This document shows positions 24,823 through 34,574 of a DNA stretch of 64,000 nt, one piece after another. Origin of the DNA: DASQBT01 sp049578545 (lineage in GTDB: Bacteria; Pseudomonadota; Gammaproteobacteria; Burkholderiales; Thiobacillaceae). The notes beneath the pieces are model-generated. The model was given only the letters and a program-made list of their open reading frames with translations. It made no database searches and was not told the DNA's origin. The DNA lies in assembly GCA_049578545.1 (NCBI GenBank), contig JBAUMF010000117.1:1-64000 (forward strand), read 5' to 3'. How positions within the stretch are numbered: the stretch's first letter is position 1; the number at the start of each line of letters is the position of its first letter. Both the position numbers and the translations under genes were made by a program.

Positions 24823-26202
24823 TTGGATATCTCTGAAGCCTTAAGCCGCAACGAACGCCGGGCCACGGTCGGGCTGGCTACCATCTATGGCCTGCGCATG
24901 TTGGGCATGTTCCTCATCCTCCCCGTGTTCGCGCTTTATGCGGCCCATATTCCGGGCGGTAACGATCATTTCAAGGTTGGACTTGCGCTGGGCGCTTACG
25001 GCCTGACCCAGGGTTTGCTGCAGTTGCCATTCGGCATGGTTTCCGACCGGATCGGGCGAAAAAGGGTAATCGTGTTTGGCCTGCTGCTGTTTGCCGCGGG
25101 CAGCTTCGTCGCAGCAGGCTCGACGACGATTCAGGGCATCATCATTGGCCGGGTGATACAAGGGGCCGGAGCGGTATCCGCAGCAGTGGCGGCATTGCTG
25201 GCGGACCTGACGAGGGAAGAGCACCGGACCAAGGCGATGGCGTCGATTGGTGCCACGATTGGTCTGACCTTTGCCGTTTCGCTGGTGCTCGGGCCGGTAC
25301 TGGACAAGTGGATCGGCGTGCCGGGGATTTTTGCCCTGACCGGCGTGTTGGCGATCGCGGCGATCGGGGTCGTGATGCTGTACGTCCCCAAGCCACTCCT
25401 GTCGCACTTCCACGCCGATGCCGAGGCCAATCCGGCGCGGCTCAAGGATGTGCTCAAGGACACCCAGCTGTTGCGGCTGAATTTCGGCATCTTTGCCCTG
25501 CACGCCGCACAGATGGCGATGTTTGTGGTCATTCCGGTGGCGCTGGCCGATTATGCGGGCTTGCCGAAGGCGCATCACTGGTGGGTTTACCTGCCGGTGG
25601 TGATGGGTTCATTCCTGCTGGCCGTGCCGGGGATCATTGTGGGTGAGAAGCGCGGCAAGCTGAAACCGGTGTTTGTCGGGGCGGTTGCCCTGATGCTGGC
25701 AGCCCAGCTGGCGCTATCCCAGTCGCTGCACAGTTTTTTCGGGCTGGTGGCTTCCCTGTTTGCCTATTTTGTCGCATTCAACCTTCTGGAAGCTACCCTG
25801 CCGTCCCTTATCTCCAAGCTGGCACCCGCCTCGGCCAAAGGAACGGCCATGGGCGTGTACAATACTGCCCAGTCCCTGGGGCTGTTCGTGGGCGGCGTGG
25901 CGGGTGGCTGGCTGGCGCAGCATCAGGGTTTTGGCTCAGTGTTTGACCTGTGCGCAGTTCTGATGGGCGCATGGCTGGTGCTGGCCTTGGGCATGCGGGC
26001 GCCGCCTGCCGTCAAGACCCGCATGTTCCATGTGGAAAGTCTGAACCCGTCACGCGCCCAGGAATTGCGTGCATCCCTGGCCGCTCTGGCAGGGGTGGTG
26101 GAAGCATCTGTCCTGCCCGATGAAGGCGTGGCCATGCTGAAGGTCAAACAAAGCGGCTGGGATGAGGCCGCCGCCATGAGATTATTGCAAGGAGAAGGTT
26201 GA
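24823..26202 (+). CDS. MFS transporter with C-terminal YAM-like domain (YajR type)
   Basis: A 12-helix major-facilitator protein (459 residues): GRK-type loop MVSDRIGRKRVIVFG between helices 2 and 3, QGAGAVSAAVAALLADL in helix 5, and a soluble C-terminal segment of about 65 residues (RMFHVESLNPSR through MLKVKQSGWDE). That segment resembles the ferredoxin-like YAM domain of E. coli YajR. The frame opens with TTG at 24823; an internal ATG would lose the first helix, so TTG is kept with moderate certainty. Its stop overlaps the ssb start, and uvrA/MFS/ssb is a familiar betaproteobacterial neighbourhood. The substrate is unknown. Confidence 0.85.
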   Translation: MDISEALSRNERRATVGLATIYGLRMLGMFLILPVFALYAAHIPGGNDHFKVGLALGAYGLTQGLLQLPFGMVSDRIGRKRVIVFGLLLFAAGSFVAAGSTTIQGIIIGRVIQGAGAVSAAVAALLADLTREEHRTKAMASIGATIGLTFAVSLVLGPVLDKWIGVPGIFALTGVLAIAAIGVVMLYVPKPLLSHFHADAEANPARLKDVLKDTQLLRLNFGIFALHAAQMAMFVVIPVALADYAGLPKAHHWWVYLPVVMGSFLLAVPGIIVGEKRGKLKPVFVGAVALMLAAQLALSQSLHSFFGLVASLFAYFVAFNLLEATLPSLISKLAPASAKGTAMGVYNTAQSLGLFVGGVAGGWLAQHQGFGSVFDLCAVLMGAWLVLALGMRAPPAVKTRMFHVESLNPSRAQELRASLAALAGVVEASVLPDEGVAMLKVKQSGWDEAAAMRLLQGEG

Positions 26203-26660
26203 TGGCATCGCTGAACAAAGTCCTGTTGATTGGCAACCTGGGCGCTGACCCGGAAATGCGTTACATGCCCAGTGGCGATGCGATCGCCAACCTGCGCATT
26301 GCCACCAGCGAAAAATACAAGGACAAGAATGGCGACAAACAGGAACGCACCGAATGGCATCGTGTCGCCCTGTTTGGCAAGCTGGGTGAAATTGCCGGCC
26401 AGTATCTGAAGAAAGGCAGTTCGGTCTATATCGAAGGACGCATCCAGACCCGCAAATGGCAGGACAAGGAAGGCCAGGACCGCTATACCACTGAAATCGT
26501 CGCCACTGACATGCGCATGCTGGGTGGCCGCAGCGGTGGCGTCGCCGAGATGGAAAGCGAGGGTGGCAACCGGACCGCGAGTAGTGGTTCACACAGCCCT
26601 GCGCCGGCAACCTCGGGCGGCAGTGGATTCGATGATTTTGCGGACGACATTCCGTTCTAG
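26202..26660 (+). CDS. ssb: Single-stranded DNA-binding protein
   Basis: SSB coats single-stranded DNA and recruits repair and replication partners through its acidic tail. The ATG at 26202 gives 152 residues beginning MASLNKVLLIGNLGADPEMR. The OB fold includes TEWHRVALFGKLGEIAGQYLKKGS and YIEGRIQTRKWQDKEGQDRY. A Gly/Ser linker leads to the conserved tip DDFADDIPF. It overlaps the MFS stop by one base. Confidence 0.97.
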   Translation: MASLNKVLLIGNLGADPEMRYMPSGDAIANLRIATSEKYKDKNGDKQERTEWHRVALFGKLGEIAGQYLKKGSSVYIEGRIQTRKWQDKEGQDRYTTEIVATDMRMLGGRSGGVAEMESEGGNRTASSGSHSPAPATSGGSGFDDFADDIPF

Positions 26661-26900
26661 GATCGACCCTCTGTAGTTTGTTAACAACAAGCCCGTATCC
26701 CGATTCGTCACGGTTTTTCTATTTCCCACATTGTACTGGGGCATGCACGGCCCTGCTGACTGTGAATTACTCCCCAAATCATAAGCTTGCAAATCAGCCT
26801 CTGCGCGCAGAGTTCAATGAAGCGCATTAGGATATACTTAATAACTTAATCTCCGATGGCCTGAGTGTTGTCTAAGCAACCACAAGAGAATTAATTGCGG

Positions 26901-29900
26901 ATGAAGAAAAGAAAGCGGGAGACCCCTGTTGCCATTGTCGGGATGGCGTTTCGACTTCCCGGCGACCAAGGCGACGAGCAGAGTTTGTGGCAGGCTCTTC
27001 GGGAAGGGCGGAACCTCGTGAGTTGCGTCGGCCCGGAACGATGGTCAACCGATCTACTGCAACATCCAAGGCGTTCGGAGCCGGGGCGCAGCGTGACCTT
27101 TTCCGCTGGAGTATTGTCGCGCATCGACGAGTTCGACGCGGGATTTTTTGGCATCTCTCCGCGCGAGGCCGCCTGGCTGGATCCACAGCAGCGCCTGCTG
27201 CTCGAACTCGCATGGGAGGCGATGGAAAATGGCGGGCTTGCGCCATCTCGCCTAAGCGGCTCGGATTGTGCTGTTTATGTCGGTATTTCCGGCGTTGATT
27301 ACGGCATGCGCAGCATGGACGACCTTGCCGGCATGACTGCGCACTCGATGACGGGCAATACCTTTAGTCTCGCCGCCAACCGTCTGTCCTATGTCTTCGA
27401 TTTACATGGGCCATCGGTTGCAGTGGATACGGCCTGCTCCTCGTCCCTGGTGGCGCTTCACCATGCTTGCAATGCCTTGCGTTCAGGCGAGTCATCGCTG
27501 GCAATGGTCGGCGGCGTAAATCTGCTGCTGCACCCCTACCCTTTTATCGGTTTTACCAAAGCCTCCATGCTTTCGGCCAATGGTCAATGCCGAGCTTTCG
27601 ATGCGTCCGGAGATGGCTATGTGCGCGCTGAGGGTGGGGCGGTTCTGCTGTTGAAGCCATTGGATAAAGCCTTGTCCGACGGCGATGACATCCACGCCGT
27701 CATTCGGGCGACCGGTGCCAATGCTGATGGCAGCCGAAAAACGGGGATCACCATTCCCAGCAGCGAAGGTCAGGCCGAACTCATGCGTGCTGTCTTGCAG
27801 CGCTCCGGTTTGTCAGTCGTCGACATCGATTACATCGAGGCCCACGGTACTGGTACGGCGGTGGGCGACCCGATCGAGACGGCGGCCATCGGCGAGGTTT
27901 ATGGTCGTCCCCGCCCGCATGATCGGCCGTTGCCCATTGGCTCGGTCAAGACCAACCTCGGCCACCTGGAGGCGGCTTCCGGCATGGCAGGCCTTGTCAA
28001 GGCCATACTGGTGTTAAAGAACCGTGCTTTGCCCCCGTCATTGCATATGGAAACGCCGAATCCCCGAATCGACTTCAGCGGCTTGAATCTCGACGTCGTA
28101 ACCGGCTACCGGCTGTTGCAGAAGGCGGGGCGCAACAACCTCGTAGTCGGTGTCAACTCCTTCGGATTCGGCGGCGCCAATGCCCATGTCCTCTTGGAGG
28201 AATTCCGGCCACCAAGGAGGTCCGGGCGACAGGTCGAACCGGCCAATCCCCCGCTCTTCTTGTCCGCCCGTGCGCCGCAAGCGCTGCGAGACCTGGCCGG
28301 TCGATATGCTGCATTGCTGCGCCAGGAATCGGGGGCGTATTACGACATCGCCTTTGGCGCGGCCATGCGCCGCGAACGTCTGGAGAAGCGCTTGGCTCTC
28401 CCGGCCGCGAACGCCATTGAGATGGCCGATCAGCTGACAGTGTTTGCCCAAGGCGGGACTGTTCCGCAGCTGGTGCTTGAGGATGCGCTTGGAGATTCCG
28501 CAGCTATCGCCTTTGTTTACTCGGGTAACGGCGCCCAGTGGCTCGGCATGGGACGGCGTTTGCTGGCTGAGTCGCCGCGCTTTGCCGAACTTATGGCGGG
28601 GCTCGATGCGTCCATCGGCGACCTGGCGGGGTTTTCGCTGCTCAACGAATTGCAGGCCGACGCCACAGCCTCCCATCTCGATGACGCGGCGGTTTCCCAA
28701 TCGCTCCTGTTTGCAATGCAGGTGGCGCTGACCACGCTGTTGCGCGAGCAGGGGGTCGAGGCCCACGCCGTCGCGGGGCACAGCGTGGGCGAAGTGGCAG
28801 CTGCATGGGCGGCGGGAGCACTGAGTCTCGATCAGGCTGTCGAAGTCATTGTGGCGCGCAGCACCGCCCAGGCCCTGACGCGCGGTTCCGGCCGGATGGC
28901 GGCGATTGCGCTTTCCGCGGAAGCGGCAGCTGAGCTACTGGCAGCAGAACATCTCGACACGGTGGAAATTGCCGGGATCAACAGCCCGGACAACGTAACC
29001 CTTTCCGGGAGCTTTGCCGACCTGGAGCGCTTGAATCGGATCTTGACCCCGCGCGCTGTGTTCTTCCGCCATCTCGATCTCGACTACGCCTTTCACAGCC
29101 GTTCGATGGACCCGATCAAGGATAATGTCTTGAAGCGCCTGTCGGCGCTTGCGCCGGTGTCCGCCGCCGCGGCCCCCGTCTTCGTATCCACCGTCACGGG
29201 TGGGGTTCTTGACGGATCTTTACTCGATGCAGGTTACTGGTGGCGCAACGTGCGGCAGCCCGTTCGCTTCGCGCAGGCGATGTCCACGCTTGCGGCCCAA
29301 GGATGCCGAGTGTTCCTTGAAATCGGGCCGCACGCCATCCTGCAGCGTTACATTAGCGAATGCCTCGTGGCACAAGGCATTACCGGTCGCGTTTTGCCCA
29401 CCTTGCTGCGCGATAATGACGGGCTGGCGCGCCTCGAAATGGCAACGCTGACCGTCCACCTCCTGACCGAGCCATCCCGGCCCGGCGCCTTCTTCCCGGA
29501 ACCTGGCCGCCATGTCCGGCTGCCGAATTATCCGTGGCAGCGCGAACGCCACTGGCATTCACGCACGAGCGAAGACTACCGTCTGATCGAGAGGCGACGG
29601 GTCCATCCGTTGCTCGGCTGGCGGCTCAAGGAAGTGGCGGCCGCGTGGGAAAACGTTCTCGATCTTGTGACCTATCCCTGGCTCGCCGACCACAAGGTGT
29701 CCGGAGCCGTTGTGCTGCCTGGCGCGGCCTACGTCGAAATGGCGCTGGCCGCCGCACGGGAGCACTTTGGTGGCACAGGTTACGAACTCGAGGAACTGGA
29801 CATCCTTGCCCCCATCGTCCTTGATGGCGAACATGCCCGCAGCCTGCGGTTCGAGCTTTCAATGCGCGATGGAAGTTTCCAGATCCGCAGCCGGCAGCGC

Positions 29901-32900
29901 TTGAGTGAGGACGAATGGACGCTCAACGCCGTGGGTCGCCTCCTGGGGGCTCCTGCCGTGGCCGAGCCGGCAGGCGTCATTCAAAACGCCGGGGATGGCG
30001 GCGAGGCAATCGTCATTGACCGTGACACCCATTACCGGCTGGCCGGAACGCTTGGGCTGGAATACGGGCCCTGCTTCCAGGGGCTGGAGCGCGTCGAGGT
30101 ACAGGGACAAAGCTTGCTGGCAACGCTTTCACTGCCTGCATCCATAACCGAAGCTGCGGCCCAGTACCTCCTTCATCCCGCGGTGCTGGACGTCTGTTTT
30201 CAGTCGCTGGTGGATTTCTTCCGGGATGAAATCGAGGCGGGACAGGGACTACCGCTGTTGCCGGTCAAGGTTGGCGCTTTACGCTTTTACGCCACTACGC
30301 CCGTCGTCGGCTTCCGCACTGCCCTCAAGCGCCGCAGCGCCCGGTCTGTTCTGGCCGATTTCGAGCTGCTCGATGCTTCCGGGCGGATCGTGGCCGTGCT
30401 GGCTGGCTGCCGTTTCCGCGCCGCGACGCTGCAGCGTCGTGGCCATGCAGAGCCCGCGTGCTGGAAGATCGTTCCTCTGCTCAAGCCACTTGAGGCCGAA
30501 CAATCGCAAAGCAGGCTCCCGGCCACCCTTGATTTGTCGAAACAACTGCGCAAATGGTTCGTCGCCGCAGAAGCTGAATTGCACCGCGATGCCTATTTCA
30601 GGAGCGCGCTGCCGCTGTTCGAAGCGCTGACCGTCTCGTTCGCCCGCGATTCCTTCCAGGAGCTGTTCGAACGGCGTGGAGACTGGCTGAGTCAGGCGCT
30701 CAAGCAGCCTGAAATCGTTGGTGCCGATGTGCGGCCCTATTTCGTCTGGCTGGCCAGCCTGCTCAAACAGGAACGAATACTGGTCGAGGACAGTGCGGGA
30801 ACATGGACACTGGAATCGGATGACCTCCCGCCCGCGCGCAACATCTGGCGCACTCTGCTGCGGGAGCACCCTGGAAACATGCCGGAACTGGTCTTCGCCG
30901 CCCGTATCGGTCGCCGTTTGGCGCAGCTGCTGACAGGGGAGACCGATGCGCACGCCCTGGTGGAAGGACTGCGCCGCAGCCACCAGGCCGAAACCCTTTT
31001 CGATGATTCACCTGCCTACCTGGGGTCCAGGCTGGCAGTGGAGCAAATTCTGCGCATCGTCGCCACTGACTGGCCGACTGACCGGCGACTGCGCGTGCTG
31101 GAAGTCTGTGCAGGGGCTGGCACAGTGGCGCGGCAATTGGCCGAAGTCTTCCCCAAGGACCGGCTCGATTTTGTCATCGCCCATGCCGACGACGAAGCGC
31201 TGGACAGACTTCAGGCCGAATACGCCAGTGATCCGAGCGCCACCGTTGCGAAGCTCGAAGGCGAAGGGCTTGAACTGGCAGACGCGACCAATCTGCCGGA
31301 ACACTATGACGTCATCCTTCTGCGCCACTGGCTGCACCGTGCTCCCCATCCGGCTGCCGCATTGACCGCGGTGCGGCGCAAACTCGCGCGAGGCGGATTG
31401 CTGCTGTTGGCCGAGCGCCAACCTGACCTGGCTGCCGATTTCCTTGCCGGGCCGGATCCTCAATGGTGGAGGGAAAGCGCGGAAGGTGCACCGCTATCCC
31501 GCTACCTATCACCCAAATCATGGGAACAGGCGCTCCTGGAGCAGGGCTATGTCGAGGTCGAAACCTGCCTAGAGCCAGCCAGCGCGGAGCTTGCGGAAGG
31601 CGCCTATCTCCTGTTGGCCAAACGGCCGCACCAGGATCTCTTGCTACCCAGCGCCGAACCCGCCATGGCAGGCTGGTTGCTGATCTGCGCCGCCGTTGGC
31701 CCTTCCCGCACGCTTGCTGATCGGCTGCGCTGTTTGCTCGAGTCGCTCGGGCAGCGTGTCGTGACGGCTTTGGCCGGGGCGACGGAACAGGGCGAGTTGA
31801 CGTTCCTCCCAGCCGACCCGGCCTCTGCCGAGGGTATGCTTGCGGCAGCCCGCGACACTTTGGGCAAGGTCGAGCATATCGTTTATCTGTCGGGGCTTGG
31901 CGACGACGCTGCCAAGCTGAACAGGGCGCAGTCGTTGTCCGGGAACGACCCTGTCGTCGGTGTCCTCCATCTCGTTCAGGCGATCAGCCACGGCGCGGCG
32001 CAACCGCGGCTTTGGCTGGTAACGACGGGCGGCGCATTGGCTGATGAACTGCCTGGCCACCAGGCGGGCAATCCCCTGCAAGGAGCCTTGTGGGGCTTTG
32101 GCCGGGTCATCATGAACGAATACCCGGCCATTTCCTGCACCCTGATCGATCTCGACATCGATCTGGCTGCCGGTGAAGCAGCTCAGCGTTTGCAGGCTGA
32201 GTTGCTGGCTGCCGACGGCGAAAGGGAAATTGTACTTTCGGCGGGAGGCCGATTCGTTCTGCGTATGGAACGCGCCACGCTCGCGGAAAAGGAAGCAATC
32301 GATGAACCCCCGGCGCGCTTCCGCCTCGACTTCCGCGTCCCTGGCCAGTTACGCAATCTTGTCTGGCTGCCACAGCCCGAGCGCCCACTGGCCGAGGGCG
32401 AAGTCGAGGTGCGCGTAGCGGCGGCCGGTCTCAACTTCCGCGATGTCATGTATTTGATGGGTTTGTTGCCCGATGAGGCTGTCGAGGATGGGTTTGCCGG
32501 CGCGAGCCTTGGCCTCGAGCTCGCCGGCATCGTCACGCGCGTGGGCGGACGGGCAGGCGAATTCTCGGTGGGCGATGCCGTCATGGGCTTCGGTTCGGCC
32601 TGCTTCGCCAGCCATGTCGTCACCCAGGCCAATGCCCTGACCCACAAACCCGCTGATTGGTCGTTCGCCGCAGCGGCTACCGTGCCGACGGTCTTTTTCA
32701 CCGTCTATTACGCCCTCAAACACCTGGCGAACATGCAGCCTGGCGAACGCGTGCTGATCCACGGTGCGGCCGGAGGGGTGGGCATTGCGGCCGTGCAGCT
32801 CGCCCTGCATCTTGGCGCGGAAGTCTTCGCCACCGCCGGCAGCGAGGAAAAGCGCGATTTTGTCCGGCTCCTGGGAGCTGACCATGTGCTCGATTCGCGC

Positions 32901-34574
32901 AACCTCTCCTTTGCCGACGAAATCCTGGCCCTCACTGGCGGAGAAGGTGTGGACGTCGTGCTCAATTCGCTGGCGGGAGAAGCGATCCGACGCAACCTGC
33001 GCGCCCTCAAACCCTTTGGCCGTTTCCTTGAACTGGGCAAACGCGACTTTTTCGAAAACACGCCCATCGGTCTGCGTCCCTTCAAGGACAATATCAGCTA
33101 CTTCGGCATCGACGCCGACCAACTGCTGATCGCGCGGCCGACGCTCGCCGCCCAGCTGTTCCGCGAAGTCATGGCGTTGTTCCGCGACGGCGTGCTGTTT
33201 CCCTTGCCCTATCGGGAATTTCCAGCCGATCGTGTGGTCGATGCCTTCCGCACCATGCAGCAGGCGCGGCAAATCGGCAAAGTGGTGGTCAAACTTGACG
33301 GAGCAATGGTTCCCGTCGAAACCACACAGTCTGCTGTTCCACCGGTTCGCTTCGGCAGGAACAGTACCTGGCTTGTCACCGGGGGCTTGGCCGGCTTCGG
33401 GCTGGAATCCGCCCGCTGGTTGGCTGAGCGCGGGGCAGGCCATTTCGTGCTCGCGGGACGGCGCGGCAACAAGACGCCGGGGGCAGCCGAAGCAGTGCGC
33501 GAGCTGGAAGCGATGGGTGCCCGCGTCAAGGTTTGCGCCTGCGATATCGCCGACCGGTCTGCCGTGCAGTCAATGCTGGAAAAGATCCATCACGAATTGC
33601 CGCCCCTTACCGGCATCCTGCACGCGGCCATGGTGCTTGACGACACCGTGATTGCCAATCTCGATGCCGAGCGCATGCGCAAGGTCCTGGCTCCGAAGCT
33701 GCTGGGCGCCTGGAATCTGCACAGCCTGACGCAGAACGTGCCGCTCGAACACTTCATTCTGTATTCGTCGATTACCACCTTTATCGGCAACCCTGGCCAG
33801 GCCAATTACGTAGCTGCCAACGCGTCGCTCGAAGCGCTCGCTGCCCTGCGCCGCGTCATGGGCCTGCCGGCCACCTGCATCGGCTGGGGACCCATTGGTG
33901 ATGTCGGCTATCTCAGCCGCAACCAGGCCGTCAAGGACAGCCTGGCGTCCCGCCTCGGCGCGGAGCCGCTGACTGCCCGGGATGCCCTGGCCATGCTTGA
34001 CCGACTGCTGCCGCGGAATGGAGGAGCGATTGCCGTGGCCGACTTCGATTGGCCGACGCTGGCCCGCCTGTTGCCCTCTGCCCAGGAAAACCGCTTCGCG
34101 GTCCTGCGCCGACAGGGCGGAACGGTGACGGTAGCGGGAAGCGATGGAGAGGATATCCGCGCTCTGATCGCCGGTAAGACCGAAAAGGAAGTGCAAGAAA
34201 TGGTGCAAGCCCTGGTCACCCAGGAAGTGGCGCAGATCTTGTGCATTGGCCCCGACCGCATCGACCCGGCGCGATCCCTGCACGATCTCGGCATGGATTC
34301 GCTAATGGGGGTGGAACTTGGGCTGGGGCTGGAAAAACGCTTCGGTATCCAGTTGCCCGCCATGATGTTGGGCGAAGGTCCCACCGTCGAGCGTGTTGCT
34401 GCGCGCATCATCGAGCGTGTCCTCGGCACGGATGACCAGGGCGGGGAGGATGCTGAAACGCGCCACGAAACCGTCGTCACCACGTTGGCGATGCAGCATG
34501 GCGAGGAGATACCCGCCGATGAGTTGGTCCGGATGGCGAAACAGACGGCTGCGGGAGCACGGCTGATACCATGA
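26901..34574 (+). CDS. Single-module highly reducing type I polyketide synthase (RkpA-like)
   Basis: From the ATG at 26901 (a TTG lies six bases earlier) the protein has 2557 residues. Domains in order: KS about 9-435 (DTACSSS with C179; H315 in EAHGTGT; H355 in KTNLGHLEA); AT about 500-815 (GHSVGE, S628; YAFHS, H732); DH about 880-1130 (H931 in HKVSGAVVLP, D1097 in LDVCFQ); a methyltransferase-like region with an atypical motif I, LEVCAGAGT, near 1400; a structural psi-KR; ER (HGAAGGVG near 1954); KR (TGGLAGFG near 2160, LDD near 2246, Y2303); ACP (GMDSL, S2467). There is no thioesterase. It should build a saturated acyl-ACP iteratively. The ATGA overlap with the next gene points to release by the oxoamine synthase. 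The architecture recalls RkpA of Sinorhizobium K-antigen synthesis and fungal Fum1. Confidence 0.92.
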   Translation: MKKRKRETPVAIVGMAFRLPGDQGDEQSLWQALREGRNLVSCVGPERWSTDLLQHPRRSEPGRSVTFSAGVLSRIDEFDAGFFGISPREAAWLDPQQRLLLELAWEAMENGGLAPSRLSGSDCAVYVGISGVDYGMRSMDDLAGMTAHSMTGNTFSLAANRLSYVFDLHGPSVAVDTACSSSLVALHHACNALRSGESSLAMVGGVNLLLHPYPFIGFTKASMLSANGQCRAFDASGDGYVRAEGGAVLLLKPLDKALSDGDDIHAVIRATGANADGSRKTGITIPSSEGQAELMRAVLQRSGLSVVDIDYIEAHGTGTAVGDPIETAAIGEVYGRPRPHDRPLPIGSVKTNLGHLEAASGMAGLVKAILVLKNRALPPSLHMETPNPRIDFSGLNLDVVTGYRLLQKAGRNNLVVGVNSFGFGGANAHVLLEEFRPPRRSGRQVEPANPPLFLSARAPQALRDLAGRYAALLRQESGAYYDIAFGAAMRRERLEKRLALPAANAIEMADQLTVFAQGGTVPQLVLEDALGDSAAIAFVYSGNGAQWLGMGRRLLAESPRFAELMAGLDASIGDLAGFSLLNELQADATASHLDDAAVSQSLLFAMQVALTTLLREQGVEAHAVAGHSVGEVAAAWAAGALSLDQAVEVIVARSTAQALTRGSGRMAAIALSAEAAAELLAAEHLDTVEIAGINSPDNVTLSGSFADLERLNRILTPRAVFFRHLDLDYAFHSRSMDPIKDNVLKRLSALAPVSAAAAPVFVSTVTGGVLDGSLLDAGYWWRNVRQPVRFAQAMSTLAAQGCRVFLEIGPHAILQRYISECLVAQGITGRVLPTLLRDNDGLARLEMATLTVHLLTEPSRPGAFFPEPGRHVRLPNYPWQRERHWHSRTSEDYRLIERRRVHPLLGWRLKEVAAAWENVLDLVTYPWLADHKVSGAVVLPGAAYVEMALAAAREHFGGTGYELEELDILAPIVLDGEHARSLRFELSMRDGSFQIRSRQRLSEDEWTLNAVGRLLGAPAVAEPAGVIQNAGDGGEAIVIDRDTHYRLAGTLGLEYGPCFQGLERVEVQGQSLLATLSLPASITEAAAQYLLHPAVLDVCFQSLVDFFRDEIEAGQGLPLLPVKVGALRFYATTPVVGFRTALKRRSARSVLADFELLDASGRIVAVLAGCRFRAATLQRRGHAEPACWKIVPLLKPLEAEQSQSRLPATLDLSKQLRKWFVAAEAELHRDAYFRSALPLFEALTVSFARDSFQELFERRGDWLSQALKQPEIVGADVRPYFVWLASLLKQERILVEDSAGTWTLESDDLPPARNIWRTLLREHPGNMPELVFAARIGRRLAQLLTGETDAHALVEGLRRSHQAETLFDDSPAYLGSRLAVEQILRIVATDWPTDRRLRVLEVCAGAGTVARQLAEVFPKDRLDFVIAHADDEALDRLQAEYASDPSATVAKLEGEGLELADATNLPEHYDVILLRHWLHRAPHPAAALTAVRRKLARGGLLLLAERQPDLAADFLAGPDPQWWRESAEGAPLSRYLSPKSWEQALLEQGYVEVETCLEPASAELAEGAYLLLAKRPHQDLLLPSAEPAMAGWLLICAAVGPSRTLADRLRCLLESLGQRVVTALAGATEQGELTFLPADPASAEGMLAAARDTLGKVEHIVYLSGLGDDAAKLNRAQSLSGNDPVVGVLHLVQAISHGAAQPRLWLVTTGGALADELPGHQAGNPLQGALWGFGRVIMNEYPAISCTLIDLDIDLAAGEAAQRLQAELLAADGEREIVLSAGGRFVLRMERATLAEKEAIDEPPARFRLDFRVPGQLRNLVWLPQPERPLAEGEVEVRVAAAGLNFRDVMYLMGLLPDEAVEDGFAGASLGLELAGIVTRVGGRAGEFSVGDAVMGFGSACFASHVVTQANALTHKPADWSFAAAATVPTVFFTVYYALKHLANMQPGERVLIHGAAGGVGIAAVQLALHLGAEVFATAGSEEKRDFVRLLGADHVLDSRNLSFADEILALTGGEGVDVVLNSLAGEAIRRNLRALKPFGRFLELGKRDFFENTPIGLRPFKDNISYFGIDADQLLIARPTLAAQLFREVMALFRDGVLFPLPYREFPADRVVDAFRTMQQARQIGKVVVKLDGAMVPVETTQSAVPPVRFGRNSTWLVTGGLAGFGLESARWLAERGAGHFVLAGRRGNKTPGAAEAVRELEAMGARVKVCACDIADRSAVQSMLEKIHHELPPLTGILHAAMVLDDTVIANLDAERMRKVLAPKLLGAWNLHSLTQNVPLEHFILYSSITTFIGNPGQANYVAANASLEALAALRRVMGLPATCIGWGPIGDVGYLSRNQAVKDSLASRLGAEPLTARDALAMLDRLLPRNGGAIAVADFDWPTLARLLPSAQENRFAVLRRQGGTVTVAGSDGEDIRALIAGKTEKEVQEMVQALVTQEVAQILCIGPDRIDPARSLHDLGMDSLMGVELGLGLEKRFGIQLPAMMLGEGPTVERVAARIIERVLGTDDQGGEDAETRHETVVTTLAMQHGEEIPADELVRMAKQTAAGARLIP

